From: Candidatus Margulisiibacteriota bacterium
GTDB taxonomy: Bacteria > Margulisbacteria > Termititenacia > Termititenacales > Termititenacaceae
DNA length: 18,226 nt
Assembly (NCBI GenBank): GCA_031279615.1
Contig: JAITIE010000078.1
Location: forward strand, 1-18,226
Direction of reading: 5' to 3'
The position numbers were made by a program, and so were the translations under genes. The notes below the pieces were generated by a model that had not been told where the DNA came from, did no database searches, and saw only the letters and a program-made list of their open reading frames with translations. This document shows, piece after piece, positions 16,195 to 18,226 of the stretch (the first letter of the stretch is position 1; each line of letters begins with the position of its first letter).

Positions 16195-17712
16195 TTAAAC
16201 TTTTCGCTTTTTGCCGACCGCAATATATTTGCTGGCCAGCAATTCATTAACGAAATATTTACCGCCGTTATTGGTGCCCGAAGATTGTTTAAATCCGCCT
16301 AAATGCAGCACATCGCCATCCAGCCAGAGATGAAAATCATTGACAATAATGCTGCCGGCCAAAGTTTCCTCCACAAAATTTTGAATAAAATTTTGATCAT
16401 TAGACCAGACCGAAGCGCGCAAACCAAAACGGGAATTATTCGCCAGCGCAATGGCCTCGTCCGGCGTTTTAAAGCTAATCACCGGCAGGACCGGGCCGAG
16501 TATCTCATTTTGCATAATTGTCATACCCGCCGTTACCTGCGCGATCAAGGTGGGTTGAAAATACAACCCGGTATGCACGCGGTTTCCCTGATAATCCACG
16601 CGATGCCCGCCGCAAATAATCCGGGCGCCGGCGTTGACCGCTTCGGTGATGGCAAACATTAAATAACGCACCGTGTCAGTGTGCGCCAGAGGCACTATCT
16701 GCGTCTCCGCTTCGCCGGGCAGTCCCAGCTTCAGTTTGGCAATTTTAGTTTTCAAGAGTTCCAGCAGCTCCGCATAAATATCCTCCTGCACAATAAGCCT
16801 TTTGAGAGAAATGCAAATTTGTCCCGAAGCGGTGAAACGCGCTTTGACAATTTGTTCGGCGATAGAGTCCAGATCTGTCACCGTATTGTCCACCACGCAG
16901 GCATCACTGCCGGCTAATTCCAGAATGGGCTTGATGCCTGCTTTCAGACAGGCCCGCCCGACCTTGATGCCGATGCCGCTGCCGCCGATAAAAACCAGCC
17001 CGTCAATCAAACGCTCCTTGATCCATTCCTCAATAATTATTTCACCCATGCCGATGAGCACATTGATGATGCCGGAAGGCAGGCCAGCCTCATTCAAAGC
17101 CTCCTGCAGTAATTCACAAATATAGAGCGTGGACAGCGGACAAACGCTGGGCGCTTTAATAACGCTGGTGTTGCCGGAAACTATCTGCGAAGCGATCGGC
17201 AAAATGCCCAGCAACAGCACGGCGTTGAACGGCACTACGATACCCACCACGCCCAGAGGCTGTCTTAAAATATAATTGCCTTCGATAATGGAAGGCAGCG
17301 TTGGCGCGGCCATTTGGGCGTAACGGGCTAAAGCATCATCCGCGAGAATCACAGAATTAAGAACATGAAATTCCCAGTCCAGCATTTCCAGAGACAAGCC
17401 CTCGTCTAAAGAAATTTCCGTGATTTTCTGACGGCGCTGATTTAGTTTTTCCCGCCATTTTCTCAAGACAGCAACTCTGGTCTCCACGGCTGTTTTTCTA
17501 AATATTTTTGCCGCGCGCCGCGCCGCCGCCGCGGCTCTTTTGTTTTCAAGCGCGGTGGCTATGAAATAAACCGGGTAGCTGGCGCCGGTTTCCTGAGCGG
17601 GCTCTTCTTTACCCATCTCGCGCACGCGGTCTTTGACCGGAATAAAAACATCCCTTACTTTGGTTTTCACCTTTTCGCCGTCTATCAATAAATAGTGATA
17701 CGTTTCATTCAT
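16195..17712 (-). CDS. NAD(P)-dependent aldehyde dehydrogenase superfamily protein
   Basis: The 505-residue protein oxidises an aldehyde to its acid with NAD(P)+. The catalytic set is complete: Asn163 in PFNAV, Lys186 in VIKAPS, the coenzyme loop FIGGSGIG (241-248), general base Glu265 in LELAGSD, nucleophile Cys300 in SGQICISLKR, and Glu403 in NEILGPV. The Asn-Glu-Cys arrangement is that of hydrolytic ALDHs, unlike the CoA-acylating domain of AdhE. The overall pattern recalls GapN, lactaldehyde and succinate-semialdehyde dehydrogenases, but the substrate cannot be read from sequence. The ATG at 17712 (MNETYHYLLIDGE) gives the normal family N-terminus; a TTG at 17748 would add 12 residues. 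An insert of about 40 residues (VKDRVREMGKEEPAQETGAS region) precedes the core. It heads the apparent operon with two unknown proteins. Confidence 0.93.
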   Translation of the reverse strand: MNETYHYLLIDGEKVKTKVRDVFIPVKDRVREMGKEEPAQETGASYPVYFIATALENKRAAAAARRAAKIFRKTAVETRVAVLRKWREKLNQRRQKITEISLDEGLSLEMLDWEFHVLNSVILADDALARYAQMAAPTLPSIIEGNYILRQPLGVVGIVVPFNAVLLLGILPIASQIVSGNTSVIKAPSVCPLSTLYICELLQEALNEAGLPSGIINVLIGMGEIIIEEWIKERLIDGLVFIGGSGIGIKVGRACLKAGIKPILELAGSDACVVDNTVTDLDSIAEQIVKARFTASGQICISLKRLIVQEDIYAELLELLKTKIAKLKLGLPGEAETQIVPLAHTDTVRYLMFAITEAVNAGARIICGGHRVDYQGNRVHTGLYFQPTLIAQVTAGMTIMQNEILGPVLPVISFKTPDEAIALANNSRFGLRASVWSNDQNFIQNFVEETLAGSIIVNDFHLWLDGDVLHLGGFKQSSGTNNGGKYFVNELLASKYIAVGKKRKV

Positions 17713-17764
17713 TTCTCTGCGCCTGCTTTCAAAATAATTTTGCGCCAATATTACGTCGGGATTA

Positions 17765-18054
17765 TTAGGAAATGATGAAGTTTGGGTGAAGTGTATTGGT
17801 CAGTACTTGAGCTGACGGATTGACGCCCCCACTGTCCAGGTCGTCATACTCATAGGTCACTTTTGTATCCTGGTTATTCACCTGCGGGTATTCTATATCC
17901 GTCAGCAAGCCTGTGTTGTCGTAAATATACCCCGTCGTGTACTCCGTCCGCTCCCCTCGGCTTCGCTCAGGGAGCGTCTTTTTCTCCTCCGTTATCAGGC
18001 CGAGATCGTTATACTTGTATTGAGCGGGTCGGTGATCGTTTTCAGCTTACACAT
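17765..18054 (-). pseudogene. RHS/YD-repeat protein, frameshifted C-terminal remnant
   Basis: On the minus strand YD-repeat units are plain: QYKYNDLGLITEEK, GYIYDNTGLLTDIEYP and VTYEYDDLDSGG, ending NTLHPNFIIS and a TAA. Upstream, the expected preceding unit LKTITDPLN is found in a different frame (from the ATG at 18054), and the two frames must be joined near 18023. The remnant is therefore frameshifted as well as truncated. Full RHS proteins are surface or secreted polymorphic toxin carriers of more than 1000 residues; only about 95 remain here and there is no toxin domain. A GC-rich palindromic element is inserted in frame at 17949-17976. The remnant ends 53 bases before the aldehyde dehydrogenase start, so the promoter of that gene must lie in or near the relic. 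Confidence 0.7.
17949..17976. repeat. REP-like palindromic element inside the RHS remnant
   Basis: Arms CGCTCCC (17949-17955) and GGGAGCG (17970-17976) pair perfectly around a GC-rich centre containing CTTCGC. The element resembles the dispersed palindromic repeats of the type CCCTGAGCGAAG...GGG that are scattered between and inside genes of many bacteria. Its length and phase keep the RHS frame open, adding the peptide LPERSRGER between two YD units. Only one copy is visible in this window, so its repeat nature is inferred from the sequence type. Confidence 0.55.
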
Positions 18055-18070
18055 AATGTTACTTTCTCCA

Positions 18071-18088
18071 AACTTATTTTAATAAGTT
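18071..18088. repeat. AT-rich inverted repeat
   Basis: AACTTATT (18071-18078) and AATAAGTT (18081-18088) are perfect inverted arms separated by two T residues. The site lies between the gene end at 18101 and the RHS remnant. It could be a weak hairpin, a regulator site, or a scar of the event that joined the remnant to this place. There is no GC-rich stem, so it is a poor intrinsic terminator. Confidence 0.45.
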
Positions 18089-18097
18089 GATTGTAAC

Positions 18098-18111
18098 ACA
18101 CTATATAGTGT
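18098..18111. repeat. Perfect 14-bp palindrome over the stop codon of the right-edge gene
   Basis: ACACTATATAGTGT is a perfect palindrome. It includes the TAG stop and the last codons (Tyr-Thr-Ile) of the gene entering from the right. Palindromes of this size are typical dimeric repressor sites, and the sequence also contains TATAGT on the minus strand, which could act as a -10 box toward the RHS remnant. It does not match the Rex consensus. No function is proven. Confidence 0.45.
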
Positions 18112-18226
18112 ACTCCACCGCTGGCCGCTGCGCGCCCAGCTGGAATTCCTCCAGCAAAGCTTCTTTGAGCCGCGCAAAATCCGTGCTGCCCCGGTCGCGC
18201 GGGCGCGGCAGCTCCACGGGAATAAT
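18101..18226 (-). CDS. C-terminal end of an unidentified protein (partial, runs off the window)
   Basis: The last 41 codons of a minus-strand gene are visible, reading from IIPVELPRPRDRGS through FARLKEALLEEFQLGAQ to a TAG. The codon use (GCG, CTG, CGC rich) agrees with the coding genes of the window, and the frame is open to the edge, so it is a real gene end rather than chance. The fragment has a Pro/Arg-rich segment followed by an amphipathic helix. It is too short to assign a family. Its stop lies within the palindrome at 18098-18111. Confidence 0.65.
   Translation of the reverse strand: MIPVELPRPRDRGSTDFARLKEALLEEFQLGAQRPAVEYTI

Noticed and set aside
17713..17764. Promoter for the aldehyde dehydrogenase operon
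   Set aside because: A TAATAT hexamer is present on the minus strand but no convincing -35 box stands at the right distance, so it is not listed as a feature.
1..18226. tRNA, rRNA, riboswitch, CRISPR array or insertion sequence
   Set aside because: No cloverleaf, rRNA segment, regularly spaced repeat array or transposase was recognised on reading both strands.

Overview
The window reads as chromosomal DNA of a strictly anaerobic, fermentative bacterium. The support is a full-length AdhE, two different [FeFe]-hydrogenase-family proteins and the NADH sensor Rex in one block. No RNA gene or phylogenetic marker is present, so the phylum cannot be fixed. Hydrogenase, PP2C phosphatase and Rex neighbourhoods are known from Clostridia and from uncultured fermenters such as Elusimicrobiota and Margulisbacteria; that is background knowledge, not a placement.

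Layout. (1) 1-850: AT-rich left edge with a probable 51-residue membrane peptide gene, a convergent hypothetical ORF that looks like the tail of a frameshifted gene, and about 390 bases without a convincing gene. (2) 848-8566, plus strand: a redox module in the order adhE, sensory [FeFe] hydrogenase-like protein with PAS domain, SpoIIE/PP2C phosphatase, ferredoxin-type [FeFe] hydrogenase, rex. The last four genes are overlapping or nearly so. The adhE promoter (TTGACA, 17 bases, TATATT) is overlapped by a near-perfect Rex operator. (3) 8601-10617, minus strand: a small, partly decayed accessory/defence island with an intact RhuM-family gene, a KTSC-domain gene, an N-terminal piece of a SIR2-like protein, and a DUF4391-family gene broken by a frameshift and an internal deletion. 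(4) 10697-17712, minus strand: an apparent three-gene operon of an aldehyde dehydrogenase, a 644-residue multi-spanning membrane protein and a 1165-residue protein; I recognise no family for the last two. (5) 17713-18226: a frameshifted C-terminal remnant of an RHS/YD-repeat protein carrying an in-frame GC-rich palindromic repeat, two AT-rich inverted repeats, and the last 41 codons of a gene entering from the right edge.

How the parts fit. AdhE reduces acetyl-CoA to ethanol and regenerates NAD+; the second hydrogenase can dispose of ferredoxin electrons as H2. Rex, encoded at the end of the cluster, should release the adhE operator when NADH is high. The PAS-containing hydrogenase homologue lacks the proton-transfer cysteine and is followed directly by a phosphatase, so the pair probably senses H2 or redox state and signals by dephosphorylating a protein. 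The module would thus read two signals, NADH/NAD+ through Rex and H2 through the hydrogenase-phosphatase pair, to balance ethanol against H2 production. The least explained material is the ALDH, 644-residue and 1165-residue operon.
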